From NCBI RefSeq assembly GCF_014174405.1, contig NZ_JACEGA010000001.1:1300001-1364000 (forward strand): 64,000 nucleotides of DNA. Direction: 5' to 3'. Source of the stretch: Variimorphobacter saccharofermentans. GTDB taxonomy: Bacteria > Bacillota > Clostridia > Lachnospirales > Lachnospiraceae. Position 1 is the stretch's first letter. Every line of letters begins with the position of its first letter. Below are positions 27,093-36,117 of the stretch, in pieces. A model generated the notes under the pieces. That model was not told the origin of the DNA, made no database searches, and was given only the letters and a program-made list of their open reading frames with translations. The position numbers were made by a program, and so were the translations under genes.

Positions 27093-27479
27093 ATGGTACA
27101 AATTGCTGTAATTGGCATAATAGCTATTACACTGGCTATTATTTTTAAAAAAGGGAAAGAAGAGTATTCATTATATATCAGCATTGCCGCTTGCTTCTTT
27201 ATACTCTTGTGGGGAATAAGTAAGCTTGAAGTGATTCTGGATGCAATCAATCAGTTACAGGGATACATACACATCAATAAGGCATATGTAGGGATTCTGA
27301 CTAAAATAATCGGAATCACCTATGTTACGGAAATATCCTCCTCGTTATGCAAGGATTCCGGCTATCAGGCTATAGCGGAACAGATTGAATTAGTTGGAAA
27401 GCTGACAATTCTGGCAATCAGTATGCCAATCATGTTAGCATTGTTGGAAACGATTAATAGTCTACTAACAGTACAATAA
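27093..27479 (+). CDS. spoIIIAD: Stage III sporulation protein AD
   Basis: 128 aa with four hydrophobic helices and the segment KIIGITYVTEISSSLCKDSG, then YQAIAEQIELVGK, characteristic of SpoIIIAD. RBS GGAGG, 12 bases after spoIIIAC. Confidence 0.95.
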   Translation: MVQIAVIGIIAITLAIIFKKGKEEYSLYISIAACFFILLWGISKLEVILDAINQLQGYIHINKAYVGILTKIIGITYVTEISSSLCKDSGYQAIAEQIELVGKLTILAISMPIMLALLETINSLLTVQ

Positions 27480-27550
27480 ACGAATCACAATGAATAGGAA
27501 ACATGTTATACATTAATTATAGATAGAACGAATGGTGTTTATAGATTGAA

Positions 27551-28720
27551 ATGAAGGTGTGGCAAATGACTGAAGGAAGTAAGGGATCATCGAAGAAATA
27601 CATGAAACTGCTACTACTGATTATAATAATATTTTACGCACAACCCTGTAGTGCTGTGAAGGCGTCTGCCAGCCTGCCGGAGGACATTAATTATACGGAG
27701 ATTCAGGACGTCATTAATGATGTTATGGGAAAAGGAAATGAATTTCAGTTTGATGATTACGTAGATCAATTAATAAGCGGTGAAGAAGCATTCACCATTT
27801 CCTCCTTAGGCAATCAACTGCTTCATTCAGTGAAAGGGGAAATTAATGCAAACCTGGGTACATTTGGGAGTCTAATTACCATAGCTTTGATTGCTGCATT
27901 ATTTACTAATCTATCCATGGCATTTAAAAATAACCATGTTTCAGAGACCGGATATTATATCACATATTTATTATTGTTTAGCTTACTCATCAGTACTTTT
28001 ATTCTAGCCTCGCGTATTGCGGCTGAGACCATTGGTTCAATATTGGATTTTATGAAGGCACTGGTTCCTACCTATCTGATGGTAGTAGGCTTTTATACTG
28101 GTTCCGGTACTTCACTGGTCTATTATGAGGCAGCTTTGATGTTGATTACTCTGGTTGATTTCTTGATGGTAAGTATAATGATACCTATGATTAATTTCTA
28201 TTTAATCATTATGTTGACGAATAATCTGTCCAAAGAGGACATGCTATCCAAGCTGGCAGAGTTATTCTCCTCAGCGATTAGCTGGTTACTAAAAAGCATG
28301 CTAGCTGCAGTCATCGGGTTTAATGCCATTCAAGGATTGATTGTTCCAGTAGCAGATAAAGTAAAGAGATCTACTCTGCTAAAAGCCTCGGAAGCATTAC
28401 CCGGAGTAGGAGATGCACTGGGGGGTGTGGCAGAAACGATATTGGGAGCAGGGGTACTGTTGAAAAATGCCATCGGTGTTGCGGGATTAATTGTAATCTT
28501 AACTATTTGTGCTGTTCCATTTCTTAAGCTATTAATGATCACAGTAGTATATAAGGTAGGATGTGCTGCGCTGCAACCCATATCGGACAAGCGTTTTATT
28601 GAATGTATCAGCGCCTCGGCAAAATCTGCGGGGATGCTACTTCAGACGGTGTTTGTAGGCGCTGTGTTATTTATCATTACGATAACCATAGTTGCGGTTA
28701 CTACCGGTGGTATCAGTTAA
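27551..28720 (+). CDS. spoIIIAE: Stage III sporulation protein AE
   Basis: 389 aa. It has an N-terminal signal-like hydrophobic stretch (LLLLIIIIFYAQPCSAVKA), a periplasm-side segment, and at least six membrane helices later, ending FIITITIVAVTTGGIS. It is the largest integral part of the SpoIIIA complex. The start is either ATG 27551 or ATG 27566; GAAGGTG before the latter is the better ribosome site. Confidence 0.95.
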   Translation: MKVWQMTEGSKGSSKKYMKLLLLIIIIFYAQPCSAVKASASLPEDINYTEIQDVINDVMGKGNEFQFDDYVDQLISGEEAFTISSLGNQLLHSVKGEINANLGTFGSLITIALIAALFTNLSMAFKNNHVSETGYYITYLLLFSLLISTFILASRIAAETIGSILDFMKALVPTYLMVVGFYTGSGTSLVYYEAALMLITLVDFLMVSIMIPMINFYLIIMLTNNLSKEDMLSKLAELFSSAISWLLKSMLAAVIGFNAIQGLIVPVADKVKRSTLLKASEALPGVGDALGGVAETILGAGVLLKNAIGVAGLIVILTICAVPFLKLLMITVVYKVGCAALQPISDKRFIECISASAKSAGMLLQTVFVGAVLFIITITIVAVTTGGIS

Positions 28721-28748
28721 TATATCCAGGGAGGGATGAGCTTGTTGT

Positions 28749-29372
28749 ATGAATGAAATCTATATCTGGATCAAAAATATTGTTATTTACATGATTCTCA
28801 ATACCATCATAATGAATCTACTCGGAAATAAAAGCTATAAAAAATATGTAAGTATTGTATCCGGGATGATTTTAGTGCTGGTGGTGATATCACCTTTGAT
28901 GAAATTCATGAATTTGGAGGACAAATTGGATTTGTTTCTAAAATCTAACGATTTTGCTATTGAGACATCCGATTTTAAGAATGACCTAAATCGAATGGAA
29001 GAGGAGCAAAGCAAGATCATATTTGCGGAGTACGAAAAAAAAATAGAACTTCAGGTAGATGAACTTTTAGCGTCAGAGAATATTGTGTTGGAAGGGTTTG
29101 AGGTTAGAATAAATAAAGATCCGAATAGTACAGAATTTGGTGAAATAATGAGCATGGATATCAGTGCAGTGGAAGGGGAAAAGAAACAAGAATATGAAGG
29201 GAGAATTCCTCTGATTGAAAAGGTGGAAATTGCAAGGATTTCGTTAAATGAGGAGAAGGAGGAGGTTATAAAAAAGGTACCTTCCCCGATGGAAATAAAT
29301 CTAAAAAATAAGCTTTCAGACTTCTATAATATCGAACAGGGTAATATAAATATTAGTATACAGGGAGGGTAA
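28749..29372 (+). CDS. spoIIIAF: Stage III sporulation protein AF
   Basis: 207 aa. Two N-terminal helices (IVIYMILNTIIMNLLGNKSY, YVSIVSGMILVLVVISPLMK) and a soluble C-terminal ring-building domain with conserved VEKVEIARI-like strands, ending ISIQGG. RBS GGGAGGG lies 10-14 bases upstream. It is followed after one base by spoIIIAG. Confidence 0.93.
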   Translation: MNEIYIWIKNIVIYMILNTIIMNLLGNKSYKKYVSIVSGMILVLVVISPLMKFMNLEDKLDLFLKSNDFAIETSDFKNDLNRMEEEQSKIIFAEYEKKIELQVDELLASENIVLEGFEVRINKDPNSTEFGEIMSMDISAVEGEKKQEYEGRIPLIEKVEIARISLNEEKEEVIKKVPSPMEINLKNKLSDFYNIEQGNINISIQGG

Positions 29373-29373
29373 C

Positions 29374-29973
29374 ATGGAAAAGAAAAAATTATCCCTGAAA
29401 GAGATAGGCCTACCAAAATTAGCCATAATGTTAGTTGCAGGAATTTTAATTATTTTATTATCATTCCCAGGTATATTTGAGTCAAAAAAACCTTCAAAAG
29501 ATATTGTTCAGACAAATAATATGGTTAATCAAAATGATACGAATACGACAAGCTATGATACGAATACCTATATAACAGAAATGGAAAATAAGCTGGAAAA
29601 CATCCTGAGAAAGGTATCCGGTATCGGTGAGGTGGAGGTCATGATCACATTAAAGGCCTCAAAGGAACAAATCCCGCTAAAGGATAAACCTTCTACACAG
29701 GAGAGCTTAAATGAAGTTGATAGGGAGGGCGGAAGTAGAACAAATAATAATGTCCAACAGGAGGATAATACCGTGTTGTATACAGATGAGGATGGAAAAT
29801 CAGTGCCTTACATAATCCAAGAACTTGAACCTGAGATTGAAGGCGTTGTTGTAATCGCTGAGGGCGGTGATAATGCCGAATTAATAATGGACATTATGGA
29901 TGCAGCAGAGGTATTATTTGACGTACCCGCGCATAAAGTTAAAGTAATGAAAATGAGGAGCGAGACAAAATGA
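29374..29973 (+). CDS. spoIIIAG: Stage III sporulation protein AG
   Basis: 199 aa. One N-terminal membrane helix (LAIMLVAGILIILLSFPGIF), a polar linker, and the C-terminal ring-building motif domain (GIGEVEVMITLKASKEQIPL, then IEGVVVIAEGGDNAELIMDI). SpoIIIAG forms the large ring of the channel. RBS GGGAGGG at the end of spoIIIAF. Confidence 0.95.
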   Translation: MEKKKLSLKEIGLPKLAIMLVAGILIILLSFPGIFESKKPSKDIVQTNNMVNQNDTNTTSYDTNTYITEMENKLENILRKVSGIGEVEVMITLKASKEQIPLKDKPSTQESLNEVDREGGSRTNNNVQQEDNTVLYTDEDGKSVPYIIQELEPEIEGVVVIAEGGDNAELIMDIMDAAEVLFDVPAHKVKVMKMRSETK

Positions 29974-29987
29974 TCAGGAGGTTTAAA

Positions 29988-30833
29988 ATGAAAAATATAT
30001 TTAAGAAAAATCAAATCATAATCACAGCACTATGTATTATGATAGCCATCGCGGGGTATCTTAGCTTTACCAACAATGACAAACCCGATGATCCCAACGC
30101 GGTAGAAACAACGAATCCTGACCTGGAAGATTTAGATGATTTCACTGCGCTGGATGGGTTGGAGATGGTTACTGATACAACTGGTGACACAACAGGTGAT
30201 GGAACCACAGTGGATGATACTACCGATGATACCACAGATGACACTACAGTGGATGATACCACGGACGATACTACTGTAGATGATACGGACGAAGACTTAG
30301 CGGATGATACAGACGAAGCAACAGATGAGGATGATGAAACCATGGATACAGAGGATGCAGCAGATGAATTAGGAGATATTTCTGACGAAGATCTTCTGAG
30401 TGTAACCGATAACGGAGAATTGGAATTAGAAGAAGGCGTTCCAGGAGAAGCAGTCCTTGCCAATGCAGCTGTTGATTCCGGTTATTTCATTTCCTCAAGA
30501 CTTGATCGCGAGCAAAGAAGAGCTAAGAGTAAAGCAGATTTAAAGGAAATTATAGATAGCCCGGATATTTCAAAAGAGGATAAACAGGCTGCAATTCAGA
30601 AAATGATTGAGTTAACCTCCAATTCAGAAAAGGAATCCGCTATTGAGATATTACTCGGGGCAAAAGGATTCGACGGATCCATTGTTTACATTGTAGATAA
30701 CATGGTAAATGTAGTAGTAAATGCGAAAACACTAACCGATCAGCAGCTTGCTATTGTTGAATCTGTAGTAAAGGACAATACAGGCTTCGCAGTGGAAAAC
30801 ATACATATTAATCCGGCTGTTGTAGAAGAATAG
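29988..30833 (+). CDS. spoIIIAH: Stage III sporulation protein AH with Asp/Thr repeat linker
   Basis: About 281 aa. The N-terminal membrane helix (IIITALCIMIAIAGYLSF) is followed by an unusual acidic low-complexity segment at residues about 50-130 made of repeated DDTT/VDDT units. The C-terminal SpoIIIAH domain (SRLDREQRRAKSKADLKEII onward) is normal and would bind forespore SpoIIQ. Start 29988 has AGGAGG at 29973-29978; the earlier ATG at 29970 overlaps spoIIIAG. The linker makes the protein longer than the usual about 210-230 aa. Confidence 0.95.
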   Translation: MKNIFKKNQIIITALCIMIAIAGYLSFTNNDKPDDPNAVETTNPDLEDLDDFTALDGLEMVTDTTGDTTGDGTTVDDTTDDTTDDTTVDDTTDDTTVDDTDEDLADDTDEATDEDDETMDTEDAADELGDISDEDLLSVTDNGELELEEGVPGEAVLANAAVDSGYFISSRLDREQRRAKSKADLKEIIDSPDISKEDKQAAIQKMIELTSNSEKESAIEILLGAKGFDGSIVYIVDNMVNVVVNAKTLTDQQLAIVESVVKDNTGFAVENIHINPAVVEE

Positions 30834-30864
30834 TAGGGATCAATAGAAATAATTTTATTTATAT

Positions 30865-30892
30865 TTGCAAAAGCTATGAGATTTGGTATAAT
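30865..30892 (+). promoter_or_regulatory. Promoter of the Asp23-like gene and downstream operon
   Basis: TTGCAA (30865-30870), 16-bp spacer, TATAAT (30887-30892) preceded by TGG, an extended -10. It lies 66 bases before the GTG start. Confidence 0.8.
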
Positions 30893-30957
30893 ACTATATA
30901 ATGTAAATAAGGTATAGGGAATACCGAATAAAGATAGGAACTTAGGAGGTAATCATT

Positions 30958-31344
30958 GTGAATAAAGAACCGGAGATCAGAAACACATATAAAATACATG
31001 AGGATGGTAAGGTTGGAGAAGTTCAGATAGCGGATGAGGTCGTTGCTACAATAGCAGGTTTAGCGGCTACGGAAGTAAAGGGTGTTGCTGCAACCTCCGG
31101 TAATGTTACGAATGAGATTGCCGGCAAGCTCGGAAAGAAGAACTTATCCAAAGGAGTAAAGGTTATAGTGAATCCGGATGCAGTATCGGTGGATATGGCT
31201 TTGACCTTGGATTACGGATATGGAATTCCGGAGACTGCCAAGTTAGTTCAGGAAAAGGTAAAGCTGGCGATAGAGAATATGACCGGATTACAGGTAAAAG
31301 AGGTTAACATCCGCATAGCCGGAGTTAATATTGTAAAAGAGTAA
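30958..31344 (+). CDS. Asp23/Gls24 family envelope stress response protein
   Basis: 128 aa. The core of the family is present: VGEVQIADEVVATIAGLAATE, KGVAATSGNVTNEIAGKLG, and VDMALTLDYGYGIPETAKLV, ending GVNIVKE. Such proteins (YqhY/AmaP group) are membrane-surface-associated, and in Firmicutes yqhY often precedes nusB, as here. The start is GTG with AGGAGG 9 bases upstream. A hairpin at 31354-31385 separates it from nusB. Confidence 0.93.
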   Translation: MNKEPEIRNTYKIHEDGKVGEVQIADEVVATIAGLAATEVKGVAATSGNVTNEIAGKLGKKNLSKGVKVIVNPDAVSVDMALTLDYGYGIPETAKLVQEKVKLAIENMTGLQVKEVNIRIAGVNIVKE

Positions 31345-31353
31345 TAATTCCCT

Positions 31354-31388
31354 AACAACCCTTAGAACATAACCTAAGGGTTGTTTGT
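31354..31388 (+). terminator. Weak terminator or attenuator between Asp23-like gene and nusB
   Basis: Perfect 12-bp stem AACAACCCTTAG / CTAAGGGTTGTT with an 8-base loop; only a short TGTTT tail follows, so read-through into nusB is likely. Confidence 0.6.
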
Positions 31389-31429
31389 TCATGTTAAATG
31401 CGAAGTATAGAATCAGGAGGATTCTCATA

Positions 31430-31825
31430 GTGACGAGAAGAGAAATAAGAGAACACATTTTCCTTATGCTATTTCGTAAGGATTTTCACGAGGCAACTGA
31501 ATTAACAGAGCAAATGGAGCTCTATATAGCGGAGTTAGAAACACCGTCGCTAGAGGAGTATACCTATCTAACTAACCGCTTTCAGACAGTGGTAAGTCAT
31601 CTGGAAGAGATCGATCAGACTTTATCTGAGGCTGCCAGTGGCTGGAAGCTAAACCGAATGAATAAGGTGGATTTAACGATATTACGTCTGGCTGTGTATG
31701 AAATGAAATTCGACGAGGATGTACCAGTTAAGGTGGCTATCAATGAAGCAGTAGAGATGGCGAAAACATTTGGTGGCGATGAATCCCCCAGTTTTGTGAA
31801 TGGGGTGTTGGCTAAATTGGCGTAA
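31430..31825 (+). CDS. nusB: Transcription antitermination protein NusB
   Basis: About 131 aa all-helical RNA-binding protein. It shows TRREIREHIFLMLFRKDFHE at the start, and the signature KVDLTILRLAVYEMKFDEDV followed by PVKVAINEAVEMAKTFGGDE. The start is GTG 31430 because AGGAGG lies 9 bases upstream; the longer open frame from 31385 begins inside the hairpin. Works with NusE (S10) in rRNA antitermination. Confidence 0.95.
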   Translation: MTRREIREHIFLMLFRKDFHEATELTEQMELYIAELETPSLEEYTYLTNRFQTVVSHLEEIDQTLSEAASGWKLNRMNKVDLTILRLAVYEMKFDEDVPVKVAINEAVEMAKTFGGDESPSFVNGVLAKLA

Positions 31826-31839
31826 GTCGGGAGGTCTTC

Positions 31840-33099
31840 ATGGGACAAGCTTATTCGGTTACTGAGATTAATCAATATATAAAGAATATGTTTCTTGGGG
31901 ATCGAATGTTAAACCGTATTTATGTTAAGGGTGAAGTCTCCAATTGCAAATATCATACCTCTGGGCACATTTATTTTACATTAAAGGATGCACAGGGGCA
32001 ATTGTCATGCGTAATGTTTGCCGGACAGAGAAGAGGTCTGACATTTCGTTTAGAGGAAGGACAGAGTGTAATTGCTCTCGGAAGCATTAATGTATATGAG
32101 AGAGACGGCAAATACCAGCTCTATGCCAGTGAGATCGTGCTAGACGGTCAGGGGCTGTTGTATGAACGCTTTGAGAAACTAAAAAAGCAGCTGGAAGCAG
32201 AGGGTTTATTTGATCGTGAGCATAAGAAACCGATTCCTTCCTTTCCGAAAAGAATCGGGATCGTAACAGCTTCCACTGGAGCAGCTATTCAAGATATTAT
32301 CAATATATCAAAACGGAGAAATCCATATGTCCAGCTGATTTTATATCCGGCACTGGTACAGGGTGTTGGTTCAGCTGAAAGCGTAGCCAAAGGAATTGCT
32401 GCCTTGGATCGTCTGGGGTTGGATACTATCATTGTCGGACGTGGAGGAGGATCCATCGAAGATCTATGGGCATTTAATGAGGAAATTGTTGCACGAGCGA
32501 TCTATCAATGTAATACGCCCATTATCTCAGCAGTTGGACATGAGACGGATGTGACCATTGCGGATTTTGTATCGGATTTGCGAGCGCCGACTCCATCGGC
32601 TGCCGCAGAGCTGGCAGTCAATGATTACCTTGCCTTCGAAGCGTTGATCAATGATTACAAGCGTAAGCTGGCAAGAGAAATTCAACAGAAAATACAGCTT
32701 CAGCAAAACCGGATAAGGGAGTTGAAATTTCGGCTGTTTTATGCAAGCCCCTCCTATCAGATTAAGCAAAAGAGGCAGTATCTCATCGATATGGAACAAC
32801 GGTTACAGAACTGTATTAATCAACGAATTAAGGAAAAAAGACATAAACTGGAACTATACATATCAAGGCTGGAGGGTTTATCTCCTTTATCCAAGCTGAG
32901 TAAGGGATATGCTTTGATTGTGGGAGAGGATAACAAACCCGTTCAGAGCATTAAGAAGGTAAAGGAAAAGGAGCAGATCACCATTTCGCTGATAGACGGA
33001 GATATTTACTCAAGAGTGGAAACAGTTCTGGAAAAGAAGCGTGGTATGAGTGAAATAGAAGATGGAGGTTGTTATGGCGAAGAAAGAAATGAAGCTTGA
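31840..33099 (+). CDS. xseA: Exodeoxyribonuclease VII large subunit
   Basis: 419 aa. N-terminal OB-fold (YSVTEINQYIKNMFLGDRML, VKGEVSNCKYHTSGHIYFTL) and catalytic region with RIGIVTASTGAAIQDIIN and VGRGGGSIEDLWAFN. A coiled-coil lies in the C-terminal third. Degrades single-stranded DNA together with XseB. Overlaps xseB by 26 bases. Confidence 0.97.
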   Translation: MGQAYSVTEINQYIKNMFLGDRMLNRIYVKGEVSNCKYHTSGHIYFTLKDAQGQLSCVMFAGQRRGLTFRLEEGQSVIALGSINVYERDGKYQLYASEIVLDGQGLLYERFEKLKKQLEAEGLFDREHKKPIPSFPKRIGIVTASTGAAIQDIINISKRRNPYVQLILYPALVQGVGSAESVAKGIAALDRLGLDTIIVGRGGGSIEDLWAFNEEIVARAIYQCNTPIISAVGHETDVTIADFVSDLRAPTPSAAAELAVNDYLAFEALINDYKRKLAREIQQKIQLQQNRIRELKFRLFYASPSYQIKQKRQYLIDMEQRLQNCINQRIKEKRHKLELYISRLEGLSPLSKLSKGYALIVGEDNKPVQSIKKVKEKEQITISLIDGDIYSRVETVLEKKRGMSEIEDGGCYGEERNEA

Positions 33100-33283
33100 G
33101 GAATCATTTGAAAAGCTGAACCAGATATTAGAGGAACTTGAGAAACCGGAGGTTAGTTTAGAGGATTCATTTTCACTATATCAAGAGGGAATGAAGCTTC
33201 TTAAGGCATGTAATGCTTCCATTGACAAGGTGGAGAAGCAATTAATCATATTAAGTGAAAGTGGCGAAACGGATGAACTTTAA
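33074..33283 (+). CDS. xseB: Exodeoxyribonuclease VII small subunit
   Basis: About 69 aa coiled-coil protein with the family pattern LEESFEKLNQILEELEKPEV followed by SLEDSFSLYQEGMKLL. Start 33074 has GGAGG at 33064-33068 (the ATG at 33062 is the one before). Its end overlaps the start of ispA. Confidence 0.95.
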   Translation: MAKKEMKLEESFEKLNQILEELEKPEVSLEDSFSLYQEGMKLLKACNASIDKVEKQLIILSESGETDEL

Positions 33284-34190
33284 TCAGGAAATGCAGGAGA
33301 AAATATCAGAAATTGAGGCTATACTTGAGGAATTTATTCCGAAAGAGGAGGGCTATCAGAAAACAATTATGCAGGCAATGAATTACAGTCTGCTGGCAGG
33401 TGGAAAACGCCTACGTCCTATGCTAATGGTTGAGACCTTTTCCATGTTTAACGGGCTAAATATGGATATACTTAAGCCCTTTATGGCAGCAATTGAGATG
33501 ATACACACCTATTCCTTGGTACATGATGATCTTCCTGCTATGGATAATGACGAATATCGAAGAGGTAGAAAGACAACCCACGTGGTGTTTGGAGAAGCAT
33601 TGGGTATTCTGGCCGGAGATGGTCTCTTAAATTATGCCTTTGAGACGGCCCTGAAAGCCTTTGATGCGATTACGGCATCGACGCCAACAGAGGAACTGAC
33701 CACATATCGTCGCATTGCTAAGGCAATGCAGACCCTGGCTGCGAAAGCAGGTATCTATGGGATGATTGGGGGACAGGTAATTGATACGGAAGAGTACCAT
33801 GGAGTAACGGAACAGGAACGGTTGGATTTTATGTATCGCCTGAAAACGGGAGCTTTAATGGAGGCTTCCATGATGATTGGGGCGATATTGGCTGGAGCTA
33901 CGGATGAAGAAGTGAATAAAATCGAATATATTGCTGGCAATATAGGGCTGGCATTTCAAATAAAGGATGATATATTGGACATCACCGGTACACCTGAAGT
34001 ATTAGGAAAACCGGTTTTAAGCGATGAGAAGAATGAGAAAGTTACCTATGTTACAATTATGGATCTGAATAAGGCTTCAGAACGAGTAGAAGTGATTTCA
34101 AAACAGGCAGTAGATGCCTTTGAGGAATTACCCTATCAGAATGAATATTTAAAATCTTTAATCATCAAACTGATTAATAGAGAAAACTAG
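33273..34190 (+). CDS. ispA: Polyprenyl synthetase (farnesyl/geranyl diphosphate synthase)
   Basis: About 305 aa. First aspartate-rich motif is VHDDLPAMDNDEYRRG and the second is IKDDILDITG, with GGKRLRPML near the N-terminus. It condenses isopentenyl diphosphate units. ATG 33273 overlaps the xseB stop by 11 bases, giving coupling; an alternative GTG is at 33255. It is followed by dxs, the first enzyme of the MEP isoprenoid pathway, a standard pairing. Confidence 0.95.
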   Translation: MNFNQEMQEKISEIEAILEEFIPKEEGYQKTIMQAMNYSLLAGGKRLRPMLMVETFSMFNGLNMDILKPFMAAIEMIHTYSLVHDDLPAMDNDEYRRGRKTTHVVFGEALGILAGDGLLNYAFETALKAFDAITASTPTEELTTYRRIAKAMQTLAAKAGIYGMIGGQVIDTEEYHGVTEQERLDFMYRLKTGALMEASMMIGAILAGATDEEVNKIEYIAGNIGLAFQIKDDILDITGTPEVLGKPVLSDEKNEKVTYVTIMDLNKASERVEVISKQAVDAFEELPYQNEYLKSLIIKLINREN

Positions 34191-34233
34191 TAGAATAAGA
34201 GCCTTTATTAAGGAATGAAGTGAGGTGTATTGA

Positions 34234-36108
34234 TTGCCAAGATTATTAGATGGTATTAATAATGCAAATGATATTAAGAAAATAAAGGCACAGGATTATG
34301 ATAAATTAGCGAGAGAAATTCGTGATTTTTTAATACAGAATGTAAGTCAGACAGGAGGACACCTTGCTTCAAATCTTGGAGTAGTTGAACTTACAATGGC
34401 ATTACATTTATTCCTAAATCTGCCACAGGATAAGCTTATATGGGATGTGGGGCATCAAGCATACACGCATAAGGTATTAACCGGAAGAAAAAATCTGTTT
34501 TCTACATTACGACAGATGGATGGAATGAGTGGCTTCCCAAAGAGGGAAGAGAGTGTATGTGATTCCTTTGATACTGGTCATAGTTCCACTGCAATATCAG
34601 CAGCTCTGGGACTGGTGAAAGCAAGAGACCTGAATGGGGAGAATAATAAAGTTGTAGCTGTATTAGGTGATGGTGCACTGACCGGTGGTATGGCATTTGA
34701 AGCGATTAATAATGCGGGTAGATTAAAGACCAATTTAATCATTGTTTTAAATGACAATAATATGTCCATATCTGAGAATGTGGGAGGTATGGCAAATTAC
34801 CTTGCGAAGCTGAGAACAAACTCAAAATACACCGGTTTTAAAGAAAATATGGAGAATACCCTTATACAGATGCCGGGAGTGGGGAAGGCTCTTGTTGATA
34901 AGCTAAAACGTTCTAAGGATGCCATTAAATACTTTATGCTCCCCAGCATGTTCTTTGAGGATATGGGATTAACCTATATCGGACCCATTGATGGGCATAA
35001 CATATCGCAAATGATAACCGCGTTTGAAGCTGCTTCAAGAGCAAAGAAGGCGGTAGTTGTTCATGTTCTGACAAGAAAAGGGAAGGGCTATAAGCCTGCT
35101 GAAAAATATCCAAGCAGATATCATAGTGTAGAGACCTTTGATGTGGTAAGCGGATCGCCGTTGAAAAAAGAAAAGGTCGATAGCTATACTAAGGTATTCT
35201 CAGATACGATGCTACGTCTGGCTCAGTCAAATGATAAACTGGTTGCGATTACTGCAGCGATGCCAAGTGGTACGGGACTGACCCATTTCATGAAGCAATA
35301 CCCCGATCGTTTTTTTGATGTGGGTATAGCAGAAGAACATGCAGTAACCTTCGCAGCTGGTATGGCTATGGGTGGGTATAAACCTGTGGTAGCGATTTAC
35401 TCCACCTTTATGCAAAGATCCTATGATCAGATTATTCATGATGTATGCATCAATAACCTTCCGGTTGTATTTGCCATTGACCGTGCCGGAATTACTGGAA
35501 GAGATGGGAAAACACATCAGGGGATCTTCGATTTATCCTTCTTATCACATATACCGAATTTAACAGTAATGGCACCCAAAAACCGTTATGAGCTGGAGGA
35601 AATGCTTGCCTACGCTGTCTCCTATGATGGCCCAGTAGCAGTCCGTTATCCCAAGGGAGATGCATATGACGGATTAAGTGAGTACCGGGCGCCTATCGTC
35701 CATGGGAAAAGTGAAGTGTTAAAACAAGGCTCCGACATAGCAATCTTAGCTCTCGGTAGTATGGTAAAAACAGGAGCAGAAGTAGCAGAGACTCTGGAAA
35801 AGGAAGGAATAAGCACGTCCTTAGTGAATGTACGATTTGCTTCTCCCATCGATATAGAAATAATAGATGAGCTTACCAAGAAACATAAAATACTTGTATC
35901 AATGGAAGAGAATGTACGGAACGGCGGATATGGTCAGAAGGTTGCCGATTACCTTTGTGAAAGTAAGAAGAATATTCGCTATATTAATATATCGGTTCCG
36001 GACGAATATATAGAGCATGGCGGAGTAAGTGAGTTGCATAAGAAGCTCGGATTGGATGCTGAGAGTATTTATAACCGAATTCGGGAGGAGCTTAATTTAC
36101 TTAAGTGA
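34234..36108 (+). CDS. dxs: 1-deoxy-D-xylulose-5-phosphate synthase
   Basis: 624 aa TPP enzyme. TPP-binding GDGALTGGMAFEAINNAG, active-site VGHQAYTHK (His), the transketolase pyrimidine domain with AEEHAVTFAAGMAMGG and DRAGITGRDGKTHQG, and a C-terminal domain. It joins pyruvate and glyceraldehyde 3-phosphate. The start is TTG 34234 with GAGGTG six bases upstream. Confidence 0.97.
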   Translation: MPRLLDGINNANDIKKIKAQDYDKLAREIRDFLIQNVSQTGGHLASNLGVVELTMALHLFLNLPQDKLIWDVGHQAYTHKVLTGRKNLFSTLRQMDGMSGFPKREESVCDSFDTGHSSTAISAALGLVKARDLNGENNKVVAVLGDGALTGGMAFEAINNAGRLKTNLIIVLNDNNMSISENVGGMANYLAKLRTNSKYTGFKENMENTLIQMPGVGKALVDKLKRSKDAIKYFMLPSMFFEDMGLTYIGPIDGHNISQMITAFEAASRAKKAVVVHVLTRKGKGYKPAEKYPSRYHSVETFDVVSGSPLKKEKVDSYTKVFSDTMLRLAQSNDKLVAITAAMPSGTGLTHFMKQYPDRFFDVGIAEEHAVTFAAGMAMGGYKPVVAIYSTFMQRSYDQIIHDVCINNLPVVFAIDRAGITGRDGKTHQGIFDLSFLSHIPNLTVMAPKNRYELEEMLAYAVSYDGPVAVRYPKGDAYDGLSEYRAPIVHGKSEVLKQGSDIAILALGSMVKTGAEVAETLEKEGISTSLVNVRFASPIDIEIIDELTKKHKILVSMEENVRNGGYGQKVADYLCESKKNIRYINISVPDEYIEHGGVSELHKKLGLDAESIYNRIREELNLLK

Positions 36109-36117
36109 GGATAATTT

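Noticed and set aside
30011-30463. Minus-strand 150-aa Ser/Val-rich frame
   Set aside because: It is the antisense of the GAT/ACC-rich repeat in spoIIIAH.
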